Shown piece by piece: positions 8,538-18,048 of a stretch of 64,000 bases of DNA. A model generated the notes under the pieces. The model had not been told where the DNA came from. It saw nothing but the letters and a program-made list of their open reading frames with translations, and did not search any database. Location of the stretch: assembly GCF_023716485.1 (NCBI RefSeq), contig NZ_CP092418.1, forward strand, positions 1,595,001-1,659,000. The letters run 5' to 3'. The position numbers were made by a program, and so were the translations under genes. Origin of the DNA: Microbulbifer variabilis. Its GTDB lineage: Bacteria > Pseudomonadota > Gammaproteobacteria > Pseudomonadales > Cellvibrionaceae. The number at the start of each line of letters is the position of its first letter. The stretch's first letter is position 1.

Positions 8538-9443
8538 ATGAAGATGACGCGTATTCTGATCCCCGTTATGACGCCCCTCGCCTTAGCAATCTCTAGTGTC
8601 GCTTCGGCAGGACCTGCTGGCTATGCCCCACCACCCCCTCCTCCTACCCAGGAGTTTAAGATACGGATTGGCGGTTCATACTGGTCACCAAACTCAGACA
8701 ATGTAACCTTTGCTGATCGGTGGCTGCGCTTTTACGATGACGATGATTATGATGATGACTATCATCGTTTCCGTGATTGGGGTGCTTTCCGAACCAATCT
8801 TGATCCAGATGGCGAGTGGGGTTGGTTTATTAATGCTGAATGGAAGCCTATCGATCACTGGAGTGTTTCACTGAGTTACCAGCAAGGCGATCGCCATACT
8901 GGTGGTAGTCGTGATCCCTGGCTTTATCGTTTTTGGGATGATGACTGGGATGACGATATATTATTTGATCGTCGTCGTCGCGGTGATTTTGCTCGTTGGA
9001 AGCCCCAAACGACTGCTGCATACCTGAATTGGTATCCACTGGATCCCAGCTGTTTGGTGCAGCCTTATATTGGTATCGGTATTAACTATACCGACTTTAG
9101 TGATGAGCGCCTAAGACACTGGGGCTTCTGGCATCGTAACGATGATGATGATCTGGTTTTCCGTGACTGGGATGGCCGTGTGAATTTTGGCGATAGCTGG
9201 GGTTATACATGGCAAATTGGTGTTGATTTCACCTTTGGTCACGATAGTAGCTGGCTGATCAATCTGGCAGCTATTTACTATGATGTCACTACCGATGTTG
9301 AAGTAGATACCTTCTATCGCAACTTCCGTGATGATGATGATGACTTCGGTCGCTTTTGGGAGCACAGATTCGGAGGTGACTACGAGTTTGATCCCTGGGT
9401 GTTCCAAATCGGTGTAGGCTATAAGTTTGATTTCAACTGGTAA
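8538..9443 (+). CDS. OmpW-like outer membrane beta-barrel with Asp-rich loops
   Basis: The 301-residue product has a signal peptide (cleavage after SVASA), a short poly-Pro linker and then alternating aromatic strands ending in GYKFDFNW, a C-terminal aromatic outer-membrane signature. The strand pattern fits the eight-stranded OmpW family. Four Asp clusters (residues about 67-74, 134-140, 202-205 and 265-269) fall one in each predicted extracellular loop, together with many Arg, Trp and Phe. Such loops could bind divalent cations, which is inference. The ATG at 8538 is preferred because GGAG lies nine bases upstream; an ATG at 8523 overlaps that site. A strong terminator follows, so it is probably monocistronic. 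Confidence 0.8.
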   Translation: MKMTRILIPVMTPLALAISSVASAGPAGYAPPPPPPTQEFKIRIGGSYWSPNSDNVTFADRWLRFYDDDDYDDDYHRFRDWGAFRTNLDPDGEWGWFINAEWKPIDHWSVSLSYQQGDRHTGGSRDPWLYRFWDDDWDDDILFDRRRRGDFARWKPQTTAAYLNWYPLDPSCLVQPYIGIGINYTDFSDERLRHWGFWHRNDDDDLVFRDWDGRVNFGDSWGYTWQIGVDFTFGHDSSWLINLAAIYYDVTTDVEVDTFYRNFRDDDDDFGRFWEHRFGGDYEFDPWVFQIGVGYKFDFNW

Positions 9444-9460
9444 TCACTCTTATCCTTTGA

Positions 9461-9486
9461 AAAGGGGCGCGTTGCGCCCTTTTTTA
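9461..9486 (+). terminator. Rho-independent terminator after the OmpW-like gene
   Basis: AAAGGGGCGC, a GTT loop and GCGCCCTTTTTT form a 10-bp stem with a T-run, 18 bases past the stop codon. Confidence 0.93.
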
Positions 9487-9546
9487 TTGTTTTTATAAAC
9501 ACTTAGAGGGTGAAGTTGAGGTTATTCTGCGTTGTGTTTAGCGACT

Positions 9547-9819
9547 TTAACCCAACCTTCTTCCGTACCTGCTGCATTTATTTTTTCTAAATTTGTCTCG
9601 GTATTTTCGAATTTTTCCTTTCCATTCATCCATTTTTTTACCTGATCCGCCCTTTTTCCTTTTTTCCTGGTAGTGCTCAATTTTATTGCTCCAGCTTTGG
9701 CACTGTTTCAGCGTCGCACTCTGGGCTAGAGCTATAGAAGATGTAGAGAGCGTAAGCAAGAAAAAAGGTAAGGCTGAAAATACTTTTATTTTTGTTTTTT
9801 TATTGGTTCTTTGAAACAT
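9547..9819 (-). CDS. Small basic exported protein
   Basis: The 90-residue product starts with a basic N-region (MFQRTNKKTKIK) and a hydrophobic signal core ending near IALAQS. The mature part, about 56 residues, is very Lys/Arg-rich with a Gly-Lys stretch (EKRKKGGSGKK) and two Cys (KQCQSW, KNKCSR) that could pair. GGAG lies seven bases before the ATG. No family was recognised. A small cationic periplasmic protein is all the sequence supports. Confidence 0.65.
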   Translation of the reverse strand: MFQRTNKKTKIKVFSALPFFLLTLSTSSIALAQSATLKQCQSWSNKIEHYQEKRKKGGSGKKMDEWKGKIRKYRDKFRKNKCSRYGRRLG

Positions 9820-9907
9820 ATCTATCTCCTAAGATTGCTGGGCTTATGTTATTGCCGATACATCAAGGGAGGCTTGATTGTTTAGATGGGGAAGGAGTGC
9901 TTAAACG

Positions 9908-9935
9908 GTTAGAGGGCGGGTATCCGCCCCTAACT
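9908..9935 (-). terminator. Hairpin downstream of mmsA, probable terminator
   Basis: GTTAG-GGGCGG pairs with CCGCCC-CTAAC around an ATAC loop (one mismatch) just past the mmsA stop on the minus strand. The tract that follows is only weakly T-rich, so efficiency is uncertain. Confidence 0.5.
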
Positions 9936-9942
9936 TTAATAA

Positions 9943-11454
9943 TTAGCCATTGCTTGGGAAACTGTATTGTGCTCCCTCTCTCACCCCACTTGCCGGCCAA
10001 CGCTGGGTGATGGTCTTACGCTTGGTATAGAATCTTACAGAATCAGGTCCATAAGCGTGCAGGTCCCCAAATAAGGAGCGCTTCCAGCCGCCGAAGCTGT
10101 GGTGTGCAACAGGTACTGGCAAAGGCACATTGATGCCGACCATGCCTACTTTAATGTTGTCACTAAAGTAACGGGCAGCTTCCCCATCTCGAGTAAACAA
10201 ACAAGTACCGTTACCGTACTCGTGAGCATCAATGATATTCATCGCTTCCTGCATGGTATCTACACGCATTACGCAGAGGACGGGACCAAAAATTTCACTG
10301 CGGTGTATCGCCATCTCCTCGCTAACACGATCAAATAGGCAGGCTCCCAGATAATTGCCCCTTTCGTAGCCTGGAACCTTCATATTGCGGCCATCTACCA
10401 CCAGCTCCGCGCCTTCTTCGATACCGGCACTGATTAAGCCTTCCACCTTGTTTAGGTGTGCTTGGGTAACCAAAGGTCCCATATCGTTTTGGTTGTTCAT
10501 GCCATCGCCAATCTTTAGTTGGGCAATTTGCTCTTTCAGCTTTGCTACTAAAGTGTTGGCTGTTTCATCGCCAACCGCAACGGCTACAGAAATAGCCATA
10601 CAGCGCTCGCCACAGGAACCATAGGCTGCACCCATTAACGCAGCGACCGCATTGTCCAGGTCAGCATCCGGCATTATGATGGCGTGATTTTTTGCGCCAC
10701 CGAAGGCCTGAACTCTTTTGCCGTGGGCAGTCCCTGTGGTGTAGACATATTCTGCAATGGGAGTTGAGCCAACAAAACTGACCGCTTGAATACGCTTGTC
10801 TGTCAGCAGTGTATCTACTGCCTCTTTGTCGCCGTTGACGATATTTAAAACCCCAGCTGGGATGCCAGCTTCGATACCCAGCTCGGCAATAAATAAGGCG
10901 CAAGAGGGGGTGCGTTCAGAAGGTTTTAAGATAAAGGTGTTACCGCAAGCAATCGCCATTGGCCACATCCATAGAGGCACCATGGCGGGAAAGTTAAATG
11001 GGGTGATTCCCGCACAGACGCCCAGAGGCTGGAATTCACTCCAGGAGTCAATAGCCGGGCCTACATTCTTACTATGCTCCCCTTTGAGCATCTCTGGGGC
11101 AGAGCAGACATATTCAATGTTCTCGATGCCCCGTTGCAGTTCACCCATGGCATCATTAAGTACTTTGCCGTGCTCCAGAGTGATCAGCTCGCAGATCTTC
11201 TCCGCATTTTCTTCCAGCAGGTCGCGCAAGCGGTACATGATGCGTACACGCTTTGCTGTGGGTAGGTTGCGCCAGGCGGGGTAGGCAGCTTCTGCGGCAG
11301 AGATAGCCTCTTCAACGGTAGCTTTACTGGCCAGCGCGACCTTGCCGATTATTTCATTCGTTGAGGGATTGGTTAGGTCTTGTAGGCGAGGGTGCTGGGC
11401 CGAATCGTCGCTGGCAGATAGTTTGCCATTAATCAGGTGACCAATAACTTTCAT
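9943..11454 (-). CDS. mmsA: CoA-acylating methylmalonate-semialdehyde dehydrogenase
   Basis: The 503-residue protein matches MmsA, which oxidises (methyl)malonate semialdehyde with NAD and CoA to propionyl- or acetyl-CoA in valine, thymine and inositol breakdown. Visible marks are PFNFPAMVPLWMWPMAIACGN (substrate pocket), KPSERTP, VSFVGSTPIAEYVY (cofactor region), the catalytic Cys in GSCGERCMAISVAV and the C-terminal FGGWKRSLFGD. Length is typical. GAGAGGAAACC precedes the ATG. Its usual partners (mmsB, acyl-CoA dehydrogenase) are not in this window, so it stands alone upstream of recQ on the same strand. Confidence 0.95.
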   Translation of the reverse strand: MKVIGHLINGKLSASDDSAQHPRLQDLTNPSTNEIIGKVALASKATVEEAISAAEAAYPAWRNLPTAKRVRIMYRLRDLLEENAEKICELITLEHGKVLNDAMGELQRGIENIEYVCSAPEMLKGEHSKNVGPAIDSWSEFQPLGVCAGITPFNFPAMVPLWMWPMAIACGNTFILKPSERTPSCALFIAELGIEAGIPAGVLNIVNGDKEAVDTLLTDKRIQAVSFVGSTPIAEYVYTTGTAHGKRVQAFGGAKNHAIIMPDADLDNAVAALMGAAYGSCGERCMAISVAVAVGDETANTLVAKLKEQIAQLKIGDGMNNQNDMGPLVTQAHLNKVEGLISAGIEEGAELVVDGRNMKVPGYERGNYLGACLFDRVSEEMAIHRSEIFGPVLCVMRVDTMQEAMNIIDAHEYGNGTCLFTRDGEAARYFSDNIKVGMVGINVPLPVPVAHHSFGGWKRSLFGDLHAYGPDSVRFYTKRKTITQRWPASGVREGAQYSFPSNG

Positions 11455-11615
11455 GGTTTCCTCTCGTTGGGGATTTATACGTTATTTTTTACCTCTTTGT
11501 GCCTTTGTAACACAGGTAACCCCAGGTAGGAAAATTCATCAGTTGTTGCAGCCCGAAATAGAATGGACCTCTTGTACCGCTTTAATTTCTTACTAATTAA
11601 ATGAGTTTTTGGTCC

Positions 11616-13421
11616 TTAATCATGTTTGGGGAAGCCCCTAAGTACGGCGAGAAAAGCATCGCCGAAACGTTCCAATTTGCTATCGCCAACACCGGAGACG
11701 GCCAGGAGTTCACTGTGGGTTTGCGGGTGTGCTTTAACCATTCCGCGCAAGGTGGCATCGTGAAAGACGACATAAGGCGGTACCCCGCGCTCTTCGGCCA
11801 GTTGTTTACGGCAGCTGCGAAGTGCTAGCCAGAGGGGCTCCTCTCCTGGCTCTAGGTCTTCTAGAACTGCCGTATTTCGGGTTTGCGCGCGAGGGGCTTT
11901 CTTGGGGAGTTTGCGCAGTTGCAGTTTTTCCTCTCCACGCAGTAATGGGCGGCAGTTTTCTGTGAGTTTGAGCCCCTGAAATTCACCTTCAACTTCCAAA
12001 TAGCCTCTTACAATTAATTGGCGCACCACAGCCTTCCACTCACTGCCGCTGAAATCCTTGCCAATGCCGTGGGTAGTGAGTTTGTCGTGATTGAACTTGC
12101 GAACCTTTTCATTATCTGAGCCGCGCAGCACGTCAATGACATGACTGGCACCAAAGCGCTGTCCTGTGCGGTAAACGCAGGAAATCAACTTGATAGCGGC
12201 TTCGCTGCCATCCCAGGTAGCGGGTGGCTCCAGGCAGATATCACAGTTGCCACAGGGTTGCTCGAGAGTTTCAGCAAAATAATGCAACAGTGCTTGACGT
12301 CTGCAGCTGGTCATTTCGCATAGCCCCAGCATGGCATTGAGGCGTGTGCGTTCATGGCGTTTGTGCTCTTCACTACCTTCGGAAGATTCCACCATTTGTC
12401 CGAGTTTGACCACATCTTCCAGGCCATAGAGCAGTAATGCTATAGAGGTTTCTCCATCTCGTCCCGCTCGCCCGGTTTCCTGATAGTAGGCCTCGACGCT
12501 TTTGGGCAGGTCTAGATGCACAACGAAACGCACATCCGGCTTGTCGATACCCATACCGAAAGCAATGGTTGCGACTACGATTACCCCTTCCTCGCGTAAA
12601 AAGCGACGCTGATGTTCAGCGCGGGTTTCCGCCGGCAGACCCGCATGATAAGGGAGGGCGGTATAGCCCTGCTGGCTGAGCCATTCGGCAGTACTTTCCA
12701 CTTTGGCGCGGGACAGGCAGTACACGACGCCTGCTTGGCCTTCCTGTCCATTTTTTAGAAATTGCAGGAGCTGTCGTCGCTGGTTGTCCTTGGGCTCGAT
12801 CCGGTATTGGATATTCGGTCGGTCGAAACTGCTCACAAAGTGTCGGGCGCTTTCCAAATCGAGGCGCAGGGCAATCTCCGCGCGGGTGCGCTTGTCCGCC
12901 GTAGCAGTCAGCGCTATGCGCGGTACTCTGGGGAACTGCTCGTGCAAACAGCTGAGTTGCAGGTAATCAGCGCGGAAGTCATGGCCCCATTGAGAGACAC
13001 AGTGAGCCTCATCAATGGCAAACAATGAGAGTTCTACTCTCTGGAGAAGAGCCAAGGTTCTGGGTTGTAGCAGGCGTTCCGGGGCCAAATAGAGCAAGTC
13101 GAGTTCGCCGTAGAGCAACTGGTTCTCAATGGCCTGGGCCTCGTCATAGGAGATGGAGGAGTTGAGGTAGGCGGCTCGAATACCGGCTTCCTGCAGGGCT
13201 TCCACCTGGTCCTGCATCAGGGCAATTAGTGGAGAGATCACCACGCCGCAACCGGGCCTGGCCAAGGCAGGAATCTGGTAGCACAGAGATTTGCCGCCTC
13301 CGGTGGGCATAAGTACCAGGGCGTCATCGCTGGCCATCAGTGTATTGATTACCGCTTCCTGAGGATCGCGGAAGTGGGTATAGCCGAAGACGTGTTCGAG
13401 AATATGTTGTGGGGAATTCAT
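11616..13421 (-). CDS. recQ: ATP-dependent DNA helicase RecQ
   Basis: The 601-residue protein has all RecQ modules: Walker [13 protein letters not shown] (about 38-49), the DEAH box in [17 protein letters not shown], helicase motif [28 protein letters not shown] (motif VI), an RQC zinc site with Cys in CRRQA and CGNCDIC, and a C-terminal HRDC domain (about 520-590). RecQ unwinds 3'-tailed DNA in recombination and fork repair. I start at the ATG at 13421 ([20 protein letters not shown]), the usual N-terminus; an upstream in-frame start adds 35 residues unlike any RecQ. It is divergent from the small lipoprotein at 13585. Confidence 0.95.
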   Translation of the reverse strand: MNSPQHILEHVFGYTHFRDPQEAVINTLMASDDALVLMPTGGGKSLCYQIPALARPGCGVVISPLIALMQDQVEALQEAGIRAAYLNSSISYDEAQAIENQLLYGELDLLYLAPERLLQPRTLALLQRVELSLFAIDEAHCVSQWGHDFRADYLQLSCLHEQFPRVPRIALTATADKRTRAEIALRLDLESARHFVSSFDRPNIQYRIEPKDNQRRQLLQFLKNGQEGQAGVVYCLSRAKVESTAEWLSQQGYTALPYHAGLPAETRAEHQRRFLREEGVIVVATIAFGMGIDKPDVRFVVHLDLPKSVEAYYQETGRAGRDGETSIALLLYGLEDVVKLGQMVESSEGSEEHKRHERTRLNAMLGLCEMTSCRRQALLHYFAETLEQPCGNCDICLEPPATWDGSEAAIKLISCVYRTGQRFGASHVIDVLRGSDNEKVRKFNHDKLTTHGIGKDFSGSEWKAVVRQLIVRGYLEVEGEFQGLKLTENCRPLLRGEEKLQLRKLPKKAPRAQTRNTAVLEDLEPGEEPLWLALRSCRKQLAEERGVPPYVVFHDATLRGMVKAHPQTHSELLAVSGVGDSKLERFGDAFLAVLRGFPKHD

Positions 13422-13584
13422 GGCGGCGGAGTATACCCCGCGTAGCGACTTTGTGCGGTGGGTTTTAGGATGGGGTTGCCTTGAAATACCCTGCAATGGC
13501 AGCTTAGGAGTTGTGACTGAATTCACGGGTTATAATCACATCTCACCCCGCATCTCATCACAGCGATCGCCTAAGGATAGGTCT

Positions 13585-14016
13585 ATGCGCACATTGATCG
13601 TGCTTTTTGTGTTGTGGTTGACAGTTCTGGCTGGGCTTTCTGGCTGTTCCTCTAGTGCTCCGCGTAGTTTTGCGCAATCTATTGTAGCGGATACTCACCT
13701 GGGCTGGCGGCCAGCACCGGAGAATCAGTTAGCCTTCTCCCTGGCGACAGTTTCCGGTGTCGCGCAGGTCGAGCTGCAGCCGTTACCGGAGCAATTTACT
13801 CTGGTAACTTTGGAACTCCCCGGCATGCGCAATGTGGAGGGGATTCAATGGCAGGGTGAAGAGGGGGAATCCACCATGCTTTACGATGGGCAAGCCGGGC
13901 TTGATGGCGTCAGCTTGCAGAGTCGCGATCATGGTTTTCGGCTGCAGTTGCAGCTCTCCTCTATGGACTACTTGCGCAATGGTGGGGTGCTGACCGTGAT
14001 AGATCGCAGGCGCTAG
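13585..14016 (+). CDS. Small lipoprotein of unknown function
   Basis: The 143-residue product has a clear lipobox (LAGLSGCSS, Cys about residue 22) after an MRTLIVLFVLW signal. The body alternates hydrophobic residues like a small beta domain (VAQVELQPLPEQFTLVTLEL) and ends VLTVIDRRR. AAGGATAGG lies before the ATG at 13585; the frame is open upstream into the recQ promoter region, but only this start gives a signal peptide. A TATAAT lies at 13531. It ends two bases before the convergent cyclotransferase gene. No family was recognised. Confidence 0.75.
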   Translation: MRTLIVLFVLWLTVLAGLSGCSSSAPRSFAQSIVADTHLGWRPAPENQLAFSLATVSGVAQVELQPLPEQFTLVTLELPGMRNVEGIQWQGEEGESTMLYDGQAGLDGVSLQSRDHGFRLQLQLSSMDYLRNGGVLTVIDRRR

Positions 14017-14018
14017 CC

Positions 14019-14810
14019 TTATTGGGCTGCGCTTTTTCTAAACCCCAGCCCTTCAGGCCGGATCAGGTACAGTTGTTTCCAAAATTTTCCTGTTACCCAG
14101 AGCCCATTTCGCTTCTTATCCCAGGCGATCCCATTGGCAACCGTGTCAGGGTGTTTACGGACATTGGGATTTAACCGATTCAGGTCAACAGCACCGCGCA
14201 CTTGTCCGCTTATGGGGTCTATGGCGATGATGCGGCTGTCTTGCCAGATATTGGCCCAGATCAGGCCCTCGGCGAATTCCAGCTCATTCAGATTCGACCA
14301 GACCTCCCCGGCGCCATGTACCTTGAGCTGACGCTTGACTTCAAAAGTATCTGGATCGCGGTAGGTCAGTTTATTACTGCCATTACTCATAATCAGGGAC
14401 TCGCCGTCACTGGTAAGGCCCCAACCCTCGCCGTTGTATTGCTTAACCTCCAAATGTTGTAGGTTGCTGGCATTGTAAATATGTAGCTCACCGGCTTTAT
14501 AAGTCAGTAGGTAGAGCTTATCGCCCAGAACAGTAAGACCTTCGGCAAATAGCCTGCCCGGCAGCCACTTTCTCCTTACAGGTTTTTCACTGGGGTCGGT
14601 ATACTCGGCAAGCCAGGAACGACGGTAAAGGCCACTGCTTTCCCACCAGCGCTGGCCATCGAAATAAAGCCCCTGGGTGAAATGATTCCCACCACGTTGA
14701 CGCTCCTCCAAAATGGAGAAGGGGGTTGCCTTCAATTGTGCTTGTGCTGCTATTGGCAGCAGGCAGGATAAGAGCAGCAGTATGTAGCTGCGGATAGTAA
14801 GTCGGTACAT
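14019..14810 (-). CDS. Glutaminyl-peptide cyclotransferase family protein, exported
   Basis: The 263-residue protein has a signal peptide (cleavage after AQAQ, about residue 24) and the five-bladed propeller motifs of the plant/bacterial glutamine cyclotransferase family: FTQGL, GEGWGLTSDG, LNELEF, NGIAWD and VTGKFW. These enzymes convert N-terminal Gln to pyroglutamate, and the conserved Glu in LNELEF is the likely general acid/base region. It is probably periplasmic. The ATG at 14810 is chosen; a TTG one codon earlier is possible. It is divergent from the DUF502 gene with only nine bases between the starts, so their promoters overlap each other's coding regions. Confidence 0.85.
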   Translation of the reverse strand: MYRLTIRSYILLLLSCLLPIAAQAQLKATPFSILEERQRGGNHFTQGLYFDGQRWWESSGLYRRSWLAEYTDPSEKPVRRKWLPGRLFAEGLTVLGDKLYLLTYKAGELHIYNASNLQHLEVKQYNGEGWGLTSDGESLIMSNGSNKLTYRDPDTFEVKRQLKVHGAGEVWSNLNELEFAEGLIWANIWQDSRIIAIDPISGQVRGAVDLNRLNPNVRKHPDTVANGIAWDKKRNGLWVTGKFWKQLYLIRPEGLGFRKSAAQ

Positions 14811-14819
14811 CAATTATCT

Positions 14820-15452
14820 ATGACCAGAGTAAAAACCTTTGTCACCTTGACCCTTTTGGGTGGTTTGGCGGTAGTGCTGCCCATTGCAATCTTAGTACTT
14901 TTATTCCAGTGGCTGTTTGGCCAGGTCAGTGAAATTGTCGCCCCCGCCGTTACTTGGCTGGAAGCCCATACGGAGTTTAAGGATACCCTCGCCAGACTTG
15001 TGGTGATAGCACTGATTCTTGGGGGCTGTTTCTTGATTGGTCTATTGGTAAAGACCAGCATTGGTAACTGGCTACACCGCCATGTTGACCACTGGCTTGG
15101 TCGCCTGGCACCTGGGTATAGCACTATTAAAGATTTGGTTGTGCAATTTATTGGCGGTGGTGATGAGGGGGTACTTTCCGGGCCTGTGGCTCGGGTGCGC
15201 ATCCACGGTGCAGACAATCCGCTTGCGGTAACGGCGATAGTGACCTCTCAGCATGCCAATGGTGAGATGACGGTTTACGTGCCAACGGCTCCAGTACCCA
15301 CTTCGGGTTTTGTATTCCATGTGCCGGCGGAGTGTGTAGAAATACTGCCCGGTGTTAGCGTTGAGGCTGCCATGAAAACCATCGTGGCCTGTGGCGCCGG
15401 TAGCGCTAGTCTGTTGGCCCCACCGGGGAGGCCTCAGGCAGAGAAAGCTTAG
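14820..15452 (+). CDS. DUF502 family membrane protein
   Basis: The 210-residue protein has two N-terminal membrane segments (about 8-30 and 58-80) and the DUF502 signatures GYSTIKDLVVQF, VTAIVTSQHANGEMTVYVPTAPVPTSGFV and GVSVEAAMKTIVACGAG. DUF502 proteins are widespread inner-membrane proteins without a settled biochemical function. It starts with an ATG nine bases from the divergent cyclotransferase start. Confidence 0.88.
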   Translation: MTRVKTFVTLTLLGGLAVVLPIAILVLLFQWLFGQVSEIVAPAVTWLEAHTEFKDTLARLVVIALILGGCFLIGLLVKTSIGNWLHRHVDHWLGRLAPGYSTIKDLVVQFIGGGDEGVLSGPVARVRIHGADNPLAVTAIVTSQHANGEMTVYVPTAPVPTSGFVFHVPAECVEILPGVSVEAAMKTIVACGAGSASLLAPPGRPQAEKA

Positions 15453-15503
15453 GGAGGGGGCGTTTAAAAGCTTTGCGATAAGAGGAGCCTAAGCCCCACT
15501 CGA

Positions 15504-17483
15504 CTAGCGATTTTTACCCAGGTTGCGGATGGCAAAGCGCGCTGGATGCAGGGCTTTCGCCAGATCTGAGCTAACAGGTAAGGGCCCGCCCATAATCCAG
15601 CTGGCGAGTAATTCGGCGGTTAGCGGTGCGTAGGTAAAGCCGCGTGAGCCCAGGCCGCCCATTACATAGAGTCCCGCCTGATAACCTGAGTGCTCGGGGA
15701 TGAATAATTTTCGGTTTTTACGCAAGCTTGCGTAGGTGTTGTTCAGGGACTCCCAGTCGGGAATTGGTCCGGCAACTGGTAAATAATCCGGTGTAGCGGC
15801 GCGCAGTGCGGCGCGGCCATTGAAATCCTGGCTGGAGAATTCCTCGGCAAAGTGTGGCAGCAGTTCTGCCAGTGTTTGCAGGTTCTCCTTGTGTTCACTT
15901 TCCCGTAACTCTGTGGCGGTTTCCTTGAGCTTGAAGGTGGCCCCGAAACTCTGGCACCCCTCGTGGGCGGGTGTGATATAGCCTTCGCCACAGAGGGCAA
16001 TTTTTAATTTTGCAGAGACCTCTGTGGCGTGCACGCGCGATACCTGACCGCGTATTGGCCGCAGGGGTAGGGCTGCAGCCGGTGCAAAGCTGCGGATATC
16101 ATTGGCCCCACAGAGAATGACCGCTTCCGTTTCTATCTCTTTGCCTTCTGTACGCAGCAGCCACTTGTCATCTTGGCGAGTCAGTGATTCTACTGCGCGG
16201 CCCTGATAACGGGTGATGTTTCGGTGTTCCAGTAGCGCAGCACATACCTTTTGGGGTTCCAGCCAGCCTGCATTGGGGAAGTAGAGCCCGTCAAAAGGAA
16301 GATCTACGCCGGCGAGCTGACAGGCCTCCTCACGGGTAACCATTCTGGCCAGGTTTTGCCCTTGGTGTTCTGCCAGGCTAGCGGCGATCTGTTCCTGTAG
16401 CAGCTTTTCCCTATCACTCTGAGCCAGTTGCAAGAGGCCGTTAAAATGTGCGAGCCGTGGGCAGTGCTGTTTGTAAAAGCGCTGGGCGAACATCAGAGCG
16501 TGCAGGTTGAAGTCCCCATTGGGACCCGGCTTGGGGGATAGCTTGCCGTAGAGTATGCCCTGGTCGTTGCCGGAGCCACCGCTGCCGGGGGCCGGCCCGC
16601 GTTCAATAATTTGTACCTGCACGCCGCGCTCTGCCAGTGCCCTGGCAATGGTGGCGCCGGAAATACCGCCGCCGATCACTGTGGCAGATTGTGGATGCTG
16701 TGCTTCGGTGCAGGGTAGGTGCCAGGGGGTGCTGTGCTGCTGGCAGTCGTGTAACTGCTCCAGGGTGCCACACAGCATTTCCCGCTTGCTGCCAAATCCC
16801 GGTACTTTGCGTAGGGCGAAGCCCGCTTCTCGCAGTCCGCGCTTAACCAGCCCTGCGCAGGTAAAGGTGGCGAAGGTGGCACCGGGGCGGCTCAAGTGGG
16901 ACATATTGGTGAACAGCTCTTCTGTCCACATGTCCGGGTTCTTGGCCGGCGCAAAACCATCCAGGAACCAGGTGTCGATGTAGCGATCGCGTTTCTCTTG
17001 TTGTAAGCGCAGGCTATCCAAAGCCCGGCTGGCCTCCCCAATAATCAGAGTAAGTTTTACTGGGCCGAACTGTAGGCGGTGAATACCTTCGGCTAATAAT
17101 GGTGGGTAGGCTTCAATCAGTGGCTGGGAGTAGGCCTGCAGTTGTGGCCACAGTGCTAGGGCACGCTGCAAATCCTGGGGGTGTAGGGGGAATTTCTCCA
17201 CACTAACAAAGTGCAGCTGTGCACTTTTCGGAGCGGTTTTCTGCCATAGCTCCCAGGCGGCGAGAAAGTTTAAGCCGGTGCCAAATCCGGTTTCGCCGAT
17301 AGTAAAAGTGGCATTCTCGGGCAGGGTCGCCCAGCGTTCCGCCAGGGCATTTTGTTGCAGGAATACGTAGCGAGTTTCCTCCAGACCGGAAGCTGTGGAG
17401 AAATAGATATCGTCATAGGCGAGGGACAGGGGTTGTCCGTCTTCGCGCCATTGGATGTCCGCGTGTTTGCCGGATTTGCTCAC
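15504..17483 (-). CDS. mnmC: Bifunctional tRNA mnm5s2U34 methyltransferase/FAD oxidoreductase MnmC
   Basis: This large protein has the two MnmC halves. The N-terminal methyltransferase carries YDDIYFSTASGLEETRYVF, the SAM loop TIGETGFGTGLNFLAAWELW and FLDGFAPAKNPDMW. The C-terminal FAD part carries the dinucleotide loop ATVIGGGISGATIARALAER and the end GGLGSRGFTYAPLTAE. MnmC performs the last steps of wobble-uridine modification in tRNA, removing the carboxymethyl group and then methylating. I prefer the GTG start at 17483, 13 bases after the flavodoxin stop with a GAGG upstream, because it gives the usual N-terminal length; an ATG at 17525 would overlap the flavodoxin end and add 14 residues. 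Confidence 0.93.
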   Translation of the reverse strand: MSKSGKHADIQWREDGQPLSLAYDDIYFSTASGLEETRYVFLQQNALAERWATLPENATFTIGETGFGTGLNFLAAWELWQKTAPKSAQLHFVSVEKFPLHPQDLQRALALWPQLQAYSQPLIEAYPPLLAEGIHRLQFGPVKLTLIIGEASRALDSLRLQQEKRDRYIDTWFLDGFAPAKNPDMWTEELFTNMSHLSRPGATFATFTCAGLVKRGLREAGFALRKVPGFGSKREMLCGTLEQLHDCQQHSTPWHLPCTEAQHPQSATVIGGGISGATIARALAERGVQVQIIERGPAPGSGGSGNDQGILYGKLSPKPGPNGDFNLHALMFAQRFYKQHCPRLAHFNGLLQLAQSDREKLLQEQIAASLAEHQGQNLARMVTREEACQLAGVDLPFDGLYFPNAGWLEPQKVCAALLEHRNITRYQGRAVESLTRQDDKWLLRTEGKEIETEAVILCGANDIRSFAPAAALPLRPIRGQVSRVHATEVSAKLKIALCGEGYITPAHEGCQSFGATFKLKETATELRESEHKENLQTLAELLPHFAEEFSSQDFNGRAALRAATPDYLPVAGPIPDWESLNNTYASLRKNRKLFIPEHSGYQAGLYVMGGLGSRGFTYAPLTAELLASWIMGGPLPVSSDLAKALHPARFAIRNLGKNR

Positions 17484-17496
17484 TTCACTACTATCC

Positions 17497-18036
17497 TCAG
17501 GCTCCGTCCTTAAGGCCGAATTCATGCATTACCTGGTCACACCAGCGGCCAATACGCTCTTCACTGAGGTCAAATTCATTCTCTTCATCGAGGGCGAGGC
17601 CGACAAATTGGCTGCCATCTTCAGTCAGTCCTTTGGATTCCTCAAATTCATAGCCCTCGGCAGGCCAGTAACCCACGGCGCGGGCGCCGCAGGCGAGCAG
17701 TTGGGCATGCAAATAGCCCAGGGCATCCTGGAACCACTGTGGATAGCCTTCTTGGTCCCCGAGCCCAAACAGAGCAAAAGTCTTACCGCTCAGATCGAGC
17801 CCGGCCAGGTCGTCCCAGATATTCTCCCAGTCTTCCTGCAGTTCACCGTAATCCCAGGTGGGAATGCCAAATAGTAGGAAATCGTAGCTTTCGGCCAGGG
17901 CAATATCCGCTTCGGCTACGTTGTGTAGGTCGATCCACTGGGGGCCAATGTATTGGCGGATTTTTTCTGCAGCCATTTCGGTGTAGCAGGTGCTGGAACC
18001 GTAAAACAGGCCTATTGGAGCTTGGGAGCTTGGCAT
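17497..18036 (-). CDS. fldB: Long-chain flavodoxin
   Basis: The 179-residue protein is a flavodoxin: [18 protein letters not shown] is the FMN phosphate loop, [13 protein letters not shown] the 50s loop with its Trp, and [19 protein letters not shown] the 90s loop with Tyr, typical of the long-chain type. Flavodoxins carry single electrons, often to replace ferredoxin under iron limitation. The closest fit is FldB rather than FldA, so the symbol is tentative. It lies between trmL and mnmC on the minus strand, and mnmC starts just past (or within) its end. Confidence 0.88.
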   Translation of the reverse strand: MPSSQAPIGLFYGSSTCYTEMAAEKIRQYIGPQWIDLHNVAEADIALAESYDFLLFGIPTWDYGELQEDWENIWDDLAGLDLSGKTFALFGLGDQEGYPQWFQDALGYLHAQLLACGARAVGYWPAEGYEFEESKGLTEDGSQFVGLALDEENEFDLSEERIGRWCDQVMHEFGLKDGA

Positions 18037-18048
18037 AACAAAAAATTC

